Assembly (NCBI GenBank): GCA_020249865.1 | Contig: JADCEV010000003.1 | Location: 1 to 48,732 of the forward strand | From: Roseomonas sp. | GTDB lineage: Bacteria > Pseudomonadota > Alphaproteobacteria > Acetobacterales > Acetobacteraceae | Reading direction: 5' to 3' | DNA: 48,732 nucleotides | In this document: one piece after another, positions 24,206 through 33,745 of the stretch | How the letters are laid out: every line of letters begins with the position of its first letter | Position numbering within the stretch: the stretch's first letter is position 1 | Program-made: the position numbers and the translations under genes | The notes under the pieces: generated by a model | Databases searched by the model: none | What the model was told of the DNA's origin: nothing | What the model saw: only the letters and a program-made list of their open reading frames with translations

Positions 24206-25433
24206 TAAGCAGACGGTTCGTCTTTTCCAGCGCGGCGACCAAAGCCTGGAAATCGCGCGCGAAAACTTCTCGCGCTGTGCCATTCCGCGCCAGATCGTGA
24301 CCAATCTCTCCAATACTGCGCTTGCCATCAATGCGCGACAGGATCGCACCAGCCAAACGCGGCAAGGGCACCGGCACGGTCAGGCCATCAAAGCTCACGC
24401 GCAGCACGCCATCGCGTGGGATACCCGCGGCGAGTTTCGCGCCATCCAATTCGCGCAGGCACGGAATGGCGGCGGGATCATCCCAGGGCGCGCTGATCAC
24501 GGGCGCATCGGCGCGCACGCAATAGGCGATATGCACGCCCATATTGCCGGTAATCGCCTCGGCCAAAGCGGCGCGCTGCACCGCATCCAATGCCTCAATG
24601 CGCGGGCGCAGCTTGGGGTCGGAAAGGTAGGAAAGCGGATCGTAACGCAGCGGTTCCACCAGGCACACAATGCGCAAACCCGCGGCCGTGATCAGCGCAT
24701 TGAAGGCCGACACGGTGAAGGCGACATCGCGCGGGTTCAAAAGCAGATCATACAGCCCGGCATCGCCACCCTTTTCATGATCCGTGATCCAGGGATTGCG
24801 CCGCAGCCAGGCGGTTTCCGGCATTTGCCGCCAAAGGCGCTTGGCGATTTCAACCCGCGCCGCCGGCGCTTCATCGGGCGGGGCCAGCAGGCGCAGCGCA
24901 TCCTGCGCCATATAGACGCCCGTGCGCCCATGCGGCGCATAAACCATCAACCCCAAGCCACCACCTGGCGCCAGGACTGATACCAGCGCCTTCAGCCCCG
25001 CAAGCGGATCGGGCAGATGATGGAGCACACCGCAGCAATCAATGTAATCAAACGGGCCGAGCCCGCTGCCCGGAAGGTCCAGCAAGGACCCTTCCTGAAA
25101 CACAACATTGCTAAGCTTGCGCGCCGCCACGCGCGCTTCTGCCACGCGGCGCGCCGCCGCTGAGCGGTCAAGCCAGGTCACATCCCCCGCGCGCCCAGCT
25201 TGCGTCATTTGCTGCGCCAGCATCACGGTCGCATCGCCACTGCCACCACCGGCGACCAGGGCGCGGAGTGGCTGGCTGGCCGGGCGGCGAGCGCCAAAAA
25301 TCCAGTGATCCACTTCCCGCAAATGGCTCGGGCTGCCGATGATCAGGCGCTTGGCCTCATCCCGAGGATCCCGCTGCGGATAGGGATAGGCATCATATTG
25401 CGCGGCAAGCGCGGCATCGGCGGCGTCTTTCAT
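24192..25433 (-). CDS. Class I SAM-dependent methyltransferase with C-terminal extension
   Basis: A 413-residue protein. It begins AAQYDAYPYPQRDPRDE. A Rossmann methyltransferase domain follows (motif I ALVAGGGSGDATVML near 56-72, later YIDCCGVLHHLPDPLAGL). After about residue 230 comes a second domain without recognisable catalytic motifs, possibly for substrate binding. Related proteins occur in alphaproteobacteria with no assigned substrate. It stands alone on the minus strand, convergent with the crotonase operon, and its coding end overlaps that operon by 14 bp. Confidence 0.82.
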   Translation of the reverse strand: MKDAADAALAAQYDAYPYPQRDPRDEAKRLIIGSPSHLREVDHWIFGARRPASQPLRALVAGGGSGDATVMLAQQMTQAGRAGDVTWLDRSAAARRVAEARVAARKLSNVVFQEGSLLDLPGSGLGPFDYIDCCGVLHHLPDPLAGLKALVSVLAPGGGLGLMVYAPHGRTGVYMAQDALRLLAPPDEAPAARVEIAKRLWRQMPETAWLRRNPWITDHEKGGDAGLYDLLLNPRDVAFTVSAFNALITAAGLRIVCLVEPLRYDPLSYLSDPKLRPRIEALDAVQRAALAEAITGNMGVHIAYCVRADAPVISAPWDDPAAIPCLRELDGAKLAAGIPRDGVLRVSFDGLTVPVPLPRLAGAILSRIDGKRSIGEIGHDLARNGTAREVFARDFQALVAALEKTNRLLISAP

Positions 25434-25473
25434 CGCACCTATCTAGCAAGCCCGGAGAAAGCCGAAAGCCCGA

Positions 25474-26616
25474 TCACGCTTCCCGCGCCAGCAATTCCTT
25501 GAGCAATTCCACCGTGCGCGCGGGTTGTTCCTGTTGCACCCAATGCCCGGCGCCAGGCACCAGATGCGCCGCCGCCATGCGCGTGCAGGCAATGCCCTGC
25601 ATACGCTCAAACGCGCCGGGCGCTTGAAACACGCCCCAATCCGCGGCACCTGCGATAAAGACCGAAGGCACATCAATGCTGCGCCCGGCAAACAGTGCCA
25701 AATCCGCATTCACTTCCGGCACGAAGCGCGTGCGATACCAATTAAGCCCGCCCTGAAATCCGGTACGGCCATATTCCGCGGCATAAACTGCCATCTCGGC
25801 CTCTGTCAGCCAGGCGCAGCGCGCAATATCAGCCGCGCTTGGCATTTCATGCGCCACCGTCTCCGGCATCGTCTCGGCCCGGTCCATGACGTAATAGGTC
25901 GGCAGCTTCGCCATTTCCTCGGCGGACCAATCGCGCAGCTTATGCGGGTTATTCGCGGCCCAGTCAGCGCTTTTGTGGTGGTAATAGGCACGCAGAAAGG
26001 CATGCAGCCCCTGCGCCGCGCCCATCATATCCGCATTGGCCGGGCGCGTGGCGTAATAGGCGTGGTAGTGTTTGCGCGGGCGCGGCAGCGCGGCCAAAGC
26101 CTCATCCAGCCCGGGCATGGCGGAAGAACCGCTGGAGTGCTGCCCCGGCTTTGGCCAATCTGGCCCACCGGCGAAAGGCGCGCTCATTAGCGCAACACGG
26201 CGAAACACATCAGGCCGCGTCAACGCGCACCAGGCCGCGACCGGTGAGCCAAAATCATGCCCGATCACCGCCGCCACGTCGCGGTAACCAAGCGCGGCCA
26301 CGACACCCAACGCATCGCGCACCAGATTGGTCAGGCGAAATGGCGCCAGCGGTGCATCGTAATCCGTAGCGCACCCCGTGGTGCGGCCATAACCGCGCTG
26401 ATCCGGCGCCACCACATGATAGCCCATCGCCGCCAAGGGCAGCATCACATGCCGCCAGGAATAGGCGAGCTCCGGAAAGCCATGCAGCAGCAAAAGGCAG
26501 GGCCGGCCGGGCGTTTCATGCCCGGCTTCCAGCATATGGACGCGAAGCCCATTGATGCCCTCCAGAAAGCGGGCGCGAATGCCTTGCGGCAGGGTTGGCG
26601 TGGCAAGCGGTTCCAT
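25474..26616 (-). CDS. Epoxide hydrolase/dehalogenase-like alpha/beta hydrolase
   Basis: A 380-residue alpha/beta hydrolase whose nucleophile is an aspartate: D121 in VIGHDFGSPVA. This places it with epoxide hydrolases and haloalkane/haloacetate dehalogenases and not with serine esterases. LLLLHGFPELAYSWR supplies the HGFP oxyanion segment, and the C-terminal GAGHWVQQEQP holds the catalytic histidine. A long cap domain is present. I chose the ATG at 26616 (MEPLATPTLPQG). It is divergent from the acyl-CoA synthetase gene, 95 bp away. Epoxide ring opening is the likeliest activity. Confidence 0.87.
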   Translation of the reverse strand: MEPLATPTLPQGIRARFLEGINGLRVHMLEAGHETPGRPCLLLLHGFPELAYSWRHVMLPLAAMGYHVVAPDQRGYGRTTGCATDYDAPLAPFRLTNLVRDALGVVAALGYRDVAAVIGHDFGSPVAAWCALTRPDVFRRVALMSAPFAGGPDWPKPGQHSSGSSAMPGLDEALAALPRPRKHYHAYYATRPANADMMGAAQGLHAFLRAYYHHKSADWAANNPHKLRDWSAEEMAKLPTYYVMDRAETMPETVAHEMPSAADIARCAWLTEAEMAVYAAEYGRTGFQGGLNWYRTRFVPEVNADLALFAGRSIDVPSVFIAGAADWGVFQAPGAFERMQGIACTRMAAAHLVPGAGHWVQQEQPARTVELLKELLAREA

Positions 26617-26711
26617 GGCGGTGTTTCCTTCCTGCCCCCATCCCGCCTGAAGCGCGCCGCGCAATCAAGCCCCGCATTGACGCGCGCCCCGGCTGGCGAG
26701 AGTTTGGCACC

Positions 26712-28256
26712 ATGCAGGATGGTATCCCCTGGTCGTCCGACCTTCTGACCCTGGCGCAGCGCTTTGGCCCACGCATCGCTGTCACTGATGGCAGCGCCAC
26801 GCTTAGCTATGCCGCGCTATCGGCCCGCGCCCATGGCTTGGCACGGCGGCTGGTGGCGGAGGGCTTCCAGCCCGGCCAGCCGGTCGCGACCTTTGTGCCC
26901 AATGGCTGCGATGCGCCCTGGGTCAGCTATGGCCTGACCATGGCGGGTGTGGCAGAAACCCCGTGCAATACGGGGTCCACCGATGCGGAATTGGGGTGGT
27001 TCGCGCAGCTGACAGGCTTCAAGCGCATCGTGGCACCACTTGCATCCTGTGCGCGGCTGGCGTGGCTTGGGTTTGAACCCCTTGCGCTGGAAGACATCGC
27101 CCCGGATGACAGCTTCGCACCGCTGCCCCCCGTGCCATCCAATGCCTGGGGGCGGATCATTTTCACCTCGGGCACCACGGGCAAGCCCAAGGCCATTCTG
27201 CATAGCCATGGCGGGCGGTACCTTGCCAATATCCTGCAACGCGCGGTGCTGCCCTTCACGCCGGAACCTGGTGAGCGTGTGCTGTTGATGACGCCCTTCA
27301 CCCATGGCGCGGCGCTGATCACCTATGCTTGGCTTGATCATGGTGGCGAGGTTGTCTTGCAGGATGGCGTGCGGGCAGAACGCATCGCGCCCGTTCTGGC
27401 GGCGCCCCGCCTATCAGCGATTTTTGCCCCGCCCACGGTGCTGGCCAAATTGCTGGCGCTGTTCCCGGGGCAAGCCGTGCCGGGTCTCAAGGTAATTTTC
27501 TGCGGCACCCAGACGCTGACGCGCGATCTTTACGCCCGCGCCAAGGCGCAATTCGGCCCAGTGGTGCGCGTGACCTATGGCATGAGCGAATGCTTCAACC
27601 CCATTACCGTGCTGGAAGGCCCGGATGTGGCGGCGGCCATGGACGAAGCCGAGGATGGCCTGGGCGCAAACCTCGGCTGGCCCGCGACGGGGGTCGAGAT
27701 CGCCATCCGGGATGAGGCCGGCAGCCCCCTGCCCCATGGCGCTTCCGGCGATATCTGGCTGCGCGCTCGGCATATGAATATCGGCATGATCGGGCCGGAT
27801 GGCTTTGTGCCGCGCCCGGCCGGCGCCTGGCACCGCACCGGCGATCTGGGCGCAGTGGATGCGCGCGGGCGGCTCAGGCTCGCGGGCCGGGCTTCGGATG
27901 TGATGAAATCCGGCGGCTACCGCGTCCATCCCGCTGAGATCGAAACCACGTTGGAACCCGCCGCACAGGGCCGCGCGCTCTGCGTTTTGGGCCTGCCTTC
28001 CGATTATTGGGGGGAGGTCGTTATCGCGGTGGCCGAGGGGCTGGCAGAGGGGTGGGAGCAAGCCGCCCTGCCGCTGGCGGAGGATTTGGCCAAGCATAAG
28101 CGCCCGCGCGCCTGGCTCACGCTGCCTGAACTGCCCCGCAATGCGCAGGGCAAGGTGGTGCGCGGCAAGGTTCGGGAAGCGGTGCTGACGCGCTGGCGGC
28201 TGGAAGATGGGCCGCGTCCGCGCCTGATACCAACGCTTGCCGGAAAGGATGAATAA
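26712..28256 (+). CDS. AMP-binding acyl-CoA synthetase
   Basis: A 514-residue member of the acyl/aryl-CoA synthetase superfamily (ANL). The phosphate loop FTSGTTGKPK is at 151-160. YGMSECFNPI provides the adenylate-binding TYGxSE-type segment, RTGDLGAVDARGRL the hinge region, and SGGYRVHPAEIE the A8 loop with the C-terminal lysine region KAKVVRGKVRE-like (QGKVVRGKV). I chose the ATG at 26712; upstream in-frame residues lie in the divergent promoter. With the crotonases and dienoyl-CoA reductase-like SDR nearby it could activate the acid that they degrade. Confidence 0.88.
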   Translation: MQDGIPWSSDLLTLAQRFGPRIAVTDGSATLSYAALSARAHGLARRLVAEGFQPGQPVATFVPNGCDAPWVSYGLTMAGVAETPCNTGSTDAELGWFAQLTGFKRIVAPLASCARLAWLGFEPLALEDIAPDDSFAPLPPVPSNAWGRIIFTSGTTGKPKAILHSHGGRYLANILQRAVLPFTPEPGERVLLMTPFTHGAALITYAWLDHGGEVVLQDGVRAERIAPVLAAPRLSAIFAPPTVLAKLLALFPGQAVPGLKVIFCGTQTLTRDLYARAKAQFGPVVRVTYGMSECFNPITVLEGPDVAAAMDEAEDGLGANLGWPATGVEIAIRDEAGSPLPHGASGDIWLRARHMNIGMIGPDGFVPRPAGAWHRTGDLGAVDARGRLRLAGRASDVMKSGGYRVHPAEIETTLEPAAQGRALCVLGLPSDYWGEVVIAVAEGLAEGWEQAALPLAEDLAKHKRPRAWLTLPELPRNAQGKVVRGKVREAVLTRWRLEDGPRPRLIPTLAGKDE

Positions 28257-28258
28257 CC

Positions 28259-28711
28259 ATGGTGATTGAGGGCCTCGCCCCCTTTTATGCCTGGACCAAG
28301 GCGCTGCATCTGATCAGCGTTTTCGCCTGGATGGCGGGGCTTTTCTACCTGCCGCGGCTTTACGTCTATCACACGCAACAGCCGCCCGGCTCTGCCCAGG
28401 GGGAGTTGTTCAAGACCATGGAACGGCGCCTGCTGCGCGCCATCATGAACCCGGCCATGATCACGTCCTGGGTCTTTGGGCTGCTCCTGATTCTGACCCC
28501 TGGCGTAGTGGATTGGCGCGCCGGCTGGTGGCACGGCAAGCTTTTCGGCCTTCTGGGCATGACCGCCTTTCATATGGATTTGGCCCGCGCGCGGCGGCTT
28601 TTTGCCGAAGACCGGAACACTCGCACCGAAAGGTCCTGGCGCATCGCCAATGAGGTGCCGACGCTGCTCCTGATCCTGATTGTCATCATGGTGATCGTGA
28701 AGCCGTTTTGA
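28259..28711 (+). CDS. hemJ: Protoporphyrinogen IX oxidase HemJ (CopD-like)
   Basis: A 150-residue integral membrane protein with four predicted helices. Conserved histidines lie in ALHLISVFAWMAGLFYLPRL (H17) and RLYVYH (H38), followed by an ERRLLR helix and a NPAMITSW helix, all matching HemJ. The enzyme oxidises protoporphyrinogen IX late in heme synthesis. Its position just before rho is the usual alphaproteobacterial arrangement and supports the call. It starts two bases after the synthetase stop, so it is read together with that gene. A nested palindromic element begins at its stop codon. Confidence 0.9.
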   Translation: MVIEGLAPFYAWTKALHLISVFAWMAGLFYLPRLYVYHTQQPPGSAQGELFKTMERRLLRAIMNPAMITSWVFGLLLILTPGVVDWRAGWWHGKLFGLLGMTAFHMDLARARRLFAEDRNTRTERSWRIANEVPTLLLILIVIMVIVKPF

Positions 28712-28755
28712 GCATTTTCAAGCCAAGTGGTGTCACTTGGCGACTCGGAAAATGC
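28712..28755. repeat. Nested palindromic element after hemJ
   Basis: Outer arms GCATTTTC (28712-28719) and GAAAATGC (28748-28755) enclose inner arms GCCAAGTG (28722-28729) and CACTTGGC (28734-28741). It folds into one long interrupted stem directly after the hemJ stop. The layout resembles dispersed extragenic palindromes of alphaproteobacteria and may also serve as a transcript end. Confidence 0.7.
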
Positions 28756-28771
28756 GATCAAACAAAGGGTT

Positions 28772-28811
28772 GGGGTCGTTTCACCGCGCGGTACTGCTGT
28801 GAAACGGCCCC
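28772..28811. terminator. Second strong stem-loop between hemJ and rho
   Basis: GGGGTCGTTTCAC (28772-28784) pairs with GTGAAACGGCCCC (28799-28811), 13 pairs with one G-T. No T-run follows. It lies nine bases before the rho -35 box and probably separates hemJ transcription from rho. Confidence 0.55.
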
Positions 28812-28819
28812 AAATGCAG

Positions 28820-28848
28820 TTGACGGGGCGCCTTTGGCTTCATAGATA
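28820..28848 (+). promoter_or_regulatory. Sigma-70-type promoter of rho
   Basis: TTGACG (28820-28825), a 17-base spacer and TAGATA (28843-28848) make a near-consensus housekeeping promoter. Transcription would begin near 28855 and give a leader of about 150 bases. The leader is C-rich in places, contains a 12-bp palindrome (CCCGTTAACGGG, 28910-28921) and a 32-codon open frame (28928-29026) overlapping the rho start. No gene is seen from 28712 to 29006 apart from these elements. Confidence 0.7.
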
Positions 28849-29006
28849 ACGATTCCTCCCTTTCGCGGCCCCGGCGATCCCTGATCGGCGCTGCCGCATC
28901 TCCCTTCTACCCGTTAACGGGACATTCATGGATGCGCCGCGTGCTGCGTTTTGCATCGTGATTCAGGTCCCGATTTCTCAAGCCTCACGGAACGCCAAGG
29001 CACAAA

Positions 29007-30281
29007 ATGCATCTTTCAGAACTTAAGGCGAAAAGCCCCGCGGACCTCCTCGCATTCGCCGAGGAATTGCAAATCGAAAACGCGTCATCACTCCGCAAGC
29101 AGGATATGATGTTCGCGATCCTGAAGACCTTCGCGGATAATGAACAGGCGATCTTCGGGGAGGGTACGCTTGAAATCCTCTCCGATGGTTTCGGTTACTT
29201 GCGCAGCCCGCAGGCAAACTTCCTGCCCGGGCCGGATGATATCTATGTCTCCCCCGCCCAGGTGCGGCGCTTTGGTTTGCGCACGGGTGACACGGTGGAA
29301 GGCCAGATCCGGGCGCCCAAGGATGGGGAGAGGTATTTCTCCCTGCTCAAGGTCAATGCGATCAATTTCGAAGACCCGGAAAGCCTGCGGCACCGGATCA
29401 ATTTCGATAACCTGACGCCGCTTTATCCGAACCGTCGCCTCAAGATGGAAAATCCTGAGGTTGAAAGCGTTGCCAAGGGTCCGACCAAGGACAATACGCA
29501 TCGCGTCATTGATTTGATCTCCCCGATCGGGATGGGCCAACGCGCCTTGATTGTGGCGCCGCCGCGCACGGGTAAGACCGTGATGCTGCAGAATATCGCC
29601 AAATCCATCACGGCGAATAACCCCGAAGTCTTCCTGATGGTGCTGCTGATTGACGAACGGCCCGAGGAAGTGACGGATATGGCCCGCACCGTGCGCGGTG
29701 AAGTTGTGGCCAGCACCTTTGACGAACCGGCGACGCGCCATGTGCAAGTGACCGAAATGGTGCTGGAAAAGGCCAAGCGCCTGGTGGAACACAAGCGCGA
29801 TGTGGTGATTTTGCTGGACAGCATCACGCGCTTGGGACGCGCCTATAACTCGGTTGTGCCCTCATCCGGCAAGGTGCTGACCGGCGGTGTGGATGCCAAT
29901 GCACTGCAACGCCCGAAGCGGTTTTTTGGTGCCGCGCGCAATATCGAAGAAGGTGGGTCGCTGACCATCATCGCGACAGCGCTGATTGATACCGGCAGCC
30001 GCATGGATGAAGTGATCTTCGAAGAATTCAAAGGCACGGGCAATTGCGAAATCGTGCTGGATCGGAAGCTGTCCGACAAGCGCACCTTCCCCGCGATTGA
30101 CATCACCAAATCCGGCACGCGTAAGGAAGAATTGCTGGTGGATCGCGGCACGCTTTCCAAGATGTGGGTGCTGCGCCGTATCCTGAACCCGATGGGCACG
30201 CAGGATGCGATGGAATTCCTGCTGGACAAGCTGAAATACAGCAAGACCAATCAGGATTTCTTCGACGCGATGAATACCTGA
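29007..30281 (+). CDS. rho: Transcription termination factor Rho
   Basis: A 424-residue hexameric RNA helicase that ends transcription. The N-terminal helical module begins [21 protein letters not shown]. The cold-shock-like RNA-binding fold contains GFGYLRSP and [20 protein letters not shown]. Walker A is PPRTGKT, followed by [13 protein letters not shown], the Q-loop region [14 protein letters not shown] and the R-loop region. No insertion is present, so length is standard. It is preceded by its own promoter and followed after 18 bp by the rhamnose gene rfbB. Confidence 0.98.
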   Translation: MHLSELKAKSPADLLAFAEELQIENASSLRKQDMMFAILKTFADNEQAIFGEGTLEILSDGFGYLRSPQANFLPGPDDIYVSPAQVRRFGLRTGDTVEGQIRAPKDGERYFSLLKVNAINFEDPESLRHRINFDNLTPLYPNRRLKMENPEVESVAKGPTKDNTHRVIDLISPIGMGQRALIVAPPRTGKTVMLQNIAKSITANNPEVFLMVLLIDERPEEVTDMARTVRGEVVASTFDEPATRHVQVTEMVLEKAKRLVEHKRDVVILLDSITRLGRAYNSVVPSSGKVLTGGVDANALQRPKRFFGAARNIEEGGSLTIIATALIDTGSRMDEVIFEEFKGTGNCEIVLDRKLSDKRTFPAIDITKSGTRKEELLVDRGTLSKMWVLRRILNPMGTQDAMEFLLDKLKYSKTNQDFFDAMNT

Positions 30282-30299
30282 CCCAAAGCGGGGGACGTC

Positions 30300-31361
30300 A
30301 TGGTCATTCTGCTGACGGGTGGGATGGGCTTCATCGGATCGGCGGTGGTGCGGCATCTGCTCGCGACCACCGATGCGATTGTCGTGAATATTGACAAGCT
30401 GACCTATGCCGCGAGCCCTGAATCCCTTGGTGATTGGCTGAAATCGCCGCGCCATCAGCATCTGGCGCTGGATATTTGCGACCCGGCCGCGATGCGTGAT
30501 GCCTTTGCGTGCTTCAGGCCGGCACGCGTGATGCATCTGGCCGCCGAATCCCATGTTGATCGTTCGATTGATGGGCCGGCGGAATTCATCCGCACCAATG
30601 TTGTCGGCACGCAGGTGCTGCTGGAAGCGGCACGCGAATATTGGCAAGGGCTGGAAGGCAGTGCCAAGGCTGATTTCCGCTTCCATCATGTCTCCACCGA
30701 TGAGGTTTTTGGTTCGCTCGAAAGCGCGGATGATGCGCCGTTTGATGAGCATACGCGCTACGATCCGCGCAGCCCTTATTCGGCCTCAAAGGCAGCGTCT
30801 GACCATCTGGTGCGCGCCTGGCAGCACACTTATGGCTTTCCATCCTTTGTTTCGAACACCACGAATAATTACGGGCCGTGGCAGTTTCCGGAAAAGCTCA
30901 TTCCGCTGGTGACACTGAATGCGTTGGAAGGCCGGCCTCTGCCGGTTTATGGCGATGGATCGAATATCCGCGATTGGATCCATGTGCAGGATCACGCCGA
31001 AGCCTTGGTGCTGGCGCTGATGCGCGGCGTGCCTGGGGCAACCTATTGCATAGGCCCGCGCCAGGAACGGACCAATCTGCAAGTGGTGCAGGCGATTTGC
31101 CGCACCTTGGATCGGCTGCGCCCTGATCCTGCCGGCCCGCGTGAGCGTTTGATCACCTATGTGAAAGACCGCCCCGGCCATGATTTTCGTTACGCCATGG
31201 ACCCAAGCGGCGCGGAAGCCGCACTTGGCTGGAAGGCGCGCTATGATTTTGAGAGCGGGCTTGAGCAGACCATTCGCTGGTATCTGGACAATGAAGCCTG
31301 GTGGCGACCCATTCGCGAAAAGCGCTATGCGGGGCAAAGACTTGGGGGGGTGAAGGCATGA
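30300..31361 (+). CDS. rfbB: dTDP-glucose 4,6-dehydratase
   Basis: Second step of dTDP-L-rhamnose synthesis. The 353-residue protein has the NAD loop [12 protein letters not shown] (6-17), the catalytic triplet T133-D134-E135 (STDEVFGSL) and Y160/K164 (YSASK). [14 protein letters not shown] is the family substrate-binding stretch. It is the first of four coupled genes rfbB-rfbA-rfbC-rfbD and begins only 18 bp after rho, without an obvious promoter or terminator between them, so read-through from rho is likely. Confidence 0.96.
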   Translation: MVILLTGGMGFIGSAVVRHLLATTDAIVVNIDKLTYAASPESLGDWLKSPRHQHLALDICDPAAMRDAFACFRPARVMHLAAESHVDRSIDGPAEFIRTNVVGTQVLLEAAREYWQGLEGSAKADFRFHHVSTDEVFGSLESADDAPFDEHTRYDPRSPYSASKAASDHLVRAWQHTYGFPSFVSNTTNNYGPWQFPEKLIPLVTLNALEGRPLPVYGDGSNIRDWIHVQDHAEALVLALMRGVPGATYCIGPRQERTNLQVVQAICRTLDRLRPDPAGPRERLITYVKDRPGHDFRYAMDPSGAEAALGWKARYDFESGLEQTIRWYLDNEAWWRPIREKRYAGQRLGGVKA

Positions 31362-32239
31362 AGGGCATTCTGCTCGCCGGCGGGTCAGGGACGCGTTTGC
31401 ACCCGGTGACCTTGGCGGCGTCGAAGCAATTGCTGCCGGTCTATGACAAGCCGATGGTCTATTACCCGCTGGGTACGCTGATGCTGGCGGGGATCAAGGA
31501 TATTCTGCTGATCTCCACACCGGCAGACCTGCCGCAGTTCAGGCGCTTGCTGGGTGATGGCACACAATTCGGCATTCGCATCAGCTATGCCGAACAGCCA
31601 AGCCCGGATGGCATCGCACAGGCTTTTCACATCGGCGCGGAGTGGATTGGTGGTGAAGCCTGCGCCTTGGCATTGGGCGACAACATCATCTACGGTCATG
31701 GATTGGTGGAAAGCCTGAAGGCGGCCGCGACCAATGCGCAGAATGGACTGGCTTCCGTCTTTGGCTACCGCGTGGCTGATCCGGAACGCTATGGCGTCGC
31801 GGAATTTGATGCTAGCGGGCGCGTGCTGTCCATCGAAGAAAAACCCACCAAGCCGAAATCCGATTGGGCTGTGATTGGGCTTTATTTCTACGACAAGCGC
31901 GTGACGCAAATGGCGCGGGATTTGAAGCCCTCCGCACGCGGCGAATTGGAAATCACCGACCTCAATAAGGTCTATCTGGCCGATGGTAGCTTGCGTGCCG
32001 AGCAATTGGGCCGCGGTTGCGCTTGGCTTGATGCCGGCACGCCGGCTTCATTGCTGCAAGCCGCGCTTTTTGTGCAGACGGTGCAGGAACGCCAAGGGCT
32101 GCAAGTGGGCTGCCCGGAAGAAATCGCCTTCCGCAAGGGCTTCATTGATGCGGCGGCTTTGCGCGCCCAGGCAGATCGGCTGGGCAAGACAGCTTACGGG
32201 GCTTATTTGCGTGATCTGGCGGAGGGGCGGCTTGCGTGA
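31358..32239 (+). CDS. rfbA: Glucose-1-phosphate thymidylyltransferase
   Basis: First step of dTDP-L-rhamnose synthesis: joins dTTP and glucose-1-phosphate. The 293-residue chain starts [18 protein letters not shown], the nucleotide-binding signature, followed by [45 protein letters not shown] and the [12 protein letters not shown] segment complete the family pattern. The ATG at 31358 overlaps the rfbB stop (ATGA), which rules out the longer frame beginning at 31301. Confidence 0.97.
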   Translation: MKGILLAGGSGTRLHPVTLAASKQLLPVYDKPMVYYPLGTLMLAGIKDILLISTPADLPQFRRLLGDGTQFGIRISYAEQPSPDGIAQAFHIGAEWIGGEACALALGDNIIYGHGLVESLKAAATNAQNGLASVFGYRVADPERYGVAEFDASGRVLSIEEKPTKPKSDWAVIGLYFYDKRVTQMARDLKPSARGELEITDLNKVYLADGSLRAEQLGRGCAWLDAGTPASLLQAALFVQTVQERQGLQVGCPEEIAFRKGFIDAAALRAQADRLGKTAYGAYLRDLAEGRLA

Positions 32240-32796
32240 AGATCGAACGCCTTGCCATTCCTGATCTGCTGCTGATTGAACCAAAACGCTTCGGTGATGA
32301 GCGCGGCTTTTTCAGCGAGGTCTGGTCACGTCGCACGCTGGCCGCGCATGGGATCACGGCTGATTTCGTGCAGGATAATCATTCCCTGTCGCGTCAGAAG
32401 GGCGTGATCCGCGGCCTGCATTTCCAGAAACCACCCAGCGCGCAGGCCAAGCTGGTGCGCGTTGTGCGCGGTTCCATTCTGGATATTGCGGTAGATATTC
32501 GCGAAGGCTCGCCCACTTATGGCCAGCATGTGGCCTGCGAGCTTTCGGCCGCGAATTGGCAACAGCTTTGGATCCCTGCTGGCTTTGCACATGGTTTTGT
32601 GACGCTCGAAGAAGATACCGAAGTGCTCTACAAGGTTGATGTCTATTACGATCCAAAAACTGATGCCGCCATCGCATGGAATGACCCCGCGCTTGCCATT
32701 GATTGGGCGGTGAGCAACCCGATCCTATCCGATAAGGATAGCAAGGCACCCCTGCTTGCTGATATTCCGCCGCCCTTCCCCAAAGGGACCTGGTGA
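32236..32796 (+). CDS. rfbC: dTDP-4-dehydrorhamnose 3,5-epimerase
   Basis: A 186-residue cupin epimerase, third step of the pathway. [15 protein letters not shown] and the catalytic H62 in RGLHFQ are present, with the acid/base partner region [20 protein letters not shown]. It starts with GTG in a GTGA overlap with the rfbA stop, consistent with tight coupling along the operon. Confidence 0.96.
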   Translation: MKIERLAIPDLLLIEPKRFGDERGFFSEVWSRRTLAAHGITADFVQDNHSLSRQKGVIRGLHFQKPPSAQAKLVRVVRGSILDIAVDIREGSPTYGQHVACELSAANWQQLWIPAGFAHGFVTLEEDTEVLYKVDVYYDPKTDAAIAWNDPALAIDWAVSNPILSDKDSKAPLLADIPPPFPKGTW

Positions 32797-33683
32797 TGCG
32801 CCGCATCCTCGTCACCGGTCGTGGCGGGCAATTGGCCACCGGGCTCGAAGCCGCGTTGCCGGCGCAGGGTTTTGAGGCGCTGCTGGTCGGCCAACCGGAA
32901 TTCGAATTCGACAAGCCCGAAACGGTGGCTGAGGCTTTTCACGCACTGAAACCCGATGCGGTGGTGAATTGCGCCGCCTGGACGGCCGTTGATGCTGCGG
33001 AAGATGATGAAGCCGGCGCCTTTCGCGCGAATGCTTTGGGGCCAGCCTTGCTTGGGCGGCTAACCCGTGCAGCGGGCATTCCCATCATCCAGATTTCCAC
33101 TGATTATGTCTTTGATGGGCTGAAACGCTCGCCCTATTTGGAGAGCGATTTACCCAGTCCGGTTGGCGCCTATGGCCGCACCAAGCTCGCTGGCGAATGG
33201 GCAGCGCAGGCGGCCAATCCGCGTTGTATTGTGCTGCGTACGGCTTGGGTTTTTGCGCCCATGGGCAAGAATTTTCTGCGTACCATGCTGGCCCTTGGGG
33301 AACAGCGCCCCGAAGTCCGCGTGGTGGCAGATCAATGGGGCAGCCCGACCGCCGCGCCCGATCTGGCCGATGGCATTGCCTCCATCCTGGCGCGGCTGCG
33401 CGCCGATGGCTGGCGCGATGATTTCGCCGGTACCTATCACGCGACCGGTGGCGGCTTCACCACTTGGCATGGCTTTGCCGAGGCTATTTTCGCCGAAGCT
33501 GCCCGCCATGGTGCGCCGCGCCCCAGGATTCATGCCATCGCTACCGCCGACTATCCCACCAAGGCCAAGCGCCCCGCGGATGGCCGGCTGGATAATGGCA
33601 AGCTCGCCCGCGTTTTCGGCGTGGCCCTGCCGCCTTGGGAGGCTGGACTAGTCCGCGTCATGGCGGCACTGCGCCAGGCCTGA
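32796..33683 (+). CDS. rfbD: dTDP-4-dehydrorhamnose reductase
   Basis: Last enzyme of dTDP-L-rhamnose synthesis, 295 residues. The nucleotide loop is TGRGGQLATGLE. NCAAWTAVDAAEDD, STDYVFDG and the catalytic YGRTK follow in order. I chose the ATG at 32796, which overlaps the rfbC stop as TGATG, over the GTG just before. dTDP-rhamnose feeds lipopolysaccharide, exopolysaccharide or glycoprotein assembly. No rhamnosyltransferase gene is beside the operon. Confidence 0.95.
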   Translation: MRRILVTGRGGQLATGLEAALPAQGFEALLVGQPEFEFDKPETVAEAFHALKPDAVVNCAAWTAVDAAEDDEAGAFRANALGPALLGRLTRAAGIPIIQISTDYVFDGLKRSPYLESDLPSPVGAYGRTKLAGEWAAQAANPRCIVLRTAWVFAPMGKNFLRTMLALGEQRPEVRVVADQWGSPTAAPDLADGIASILARLRADGWRDDFAGTYHATGGGFTTWHGFAEAIFAEAARHGAPRPRIHAIATADYPTKAKRPADGRLDNGKLARVFGVALPPWEAGLVRVMAALRQA

Positions 33684-33690
33684 CGCCTTC

Positions 33691-33707
33691 CCGAAAGCAG
33701 GTTTCGG
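33691..33707 (+). terminator. Stem-loop after rfbD
   Basis: CCGAAA (33691-33696) pairs with TTTCGG (33702-33707) over a five-base loop, eight bases after the rfbD stop. It may end the rho-rfb transcript. The T-run is missing. Confidence 0.4.
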
Positions 33708-33745
33708 CGGCATGATACGCGCAAGATAAAAAGGGAGGATCCCTG

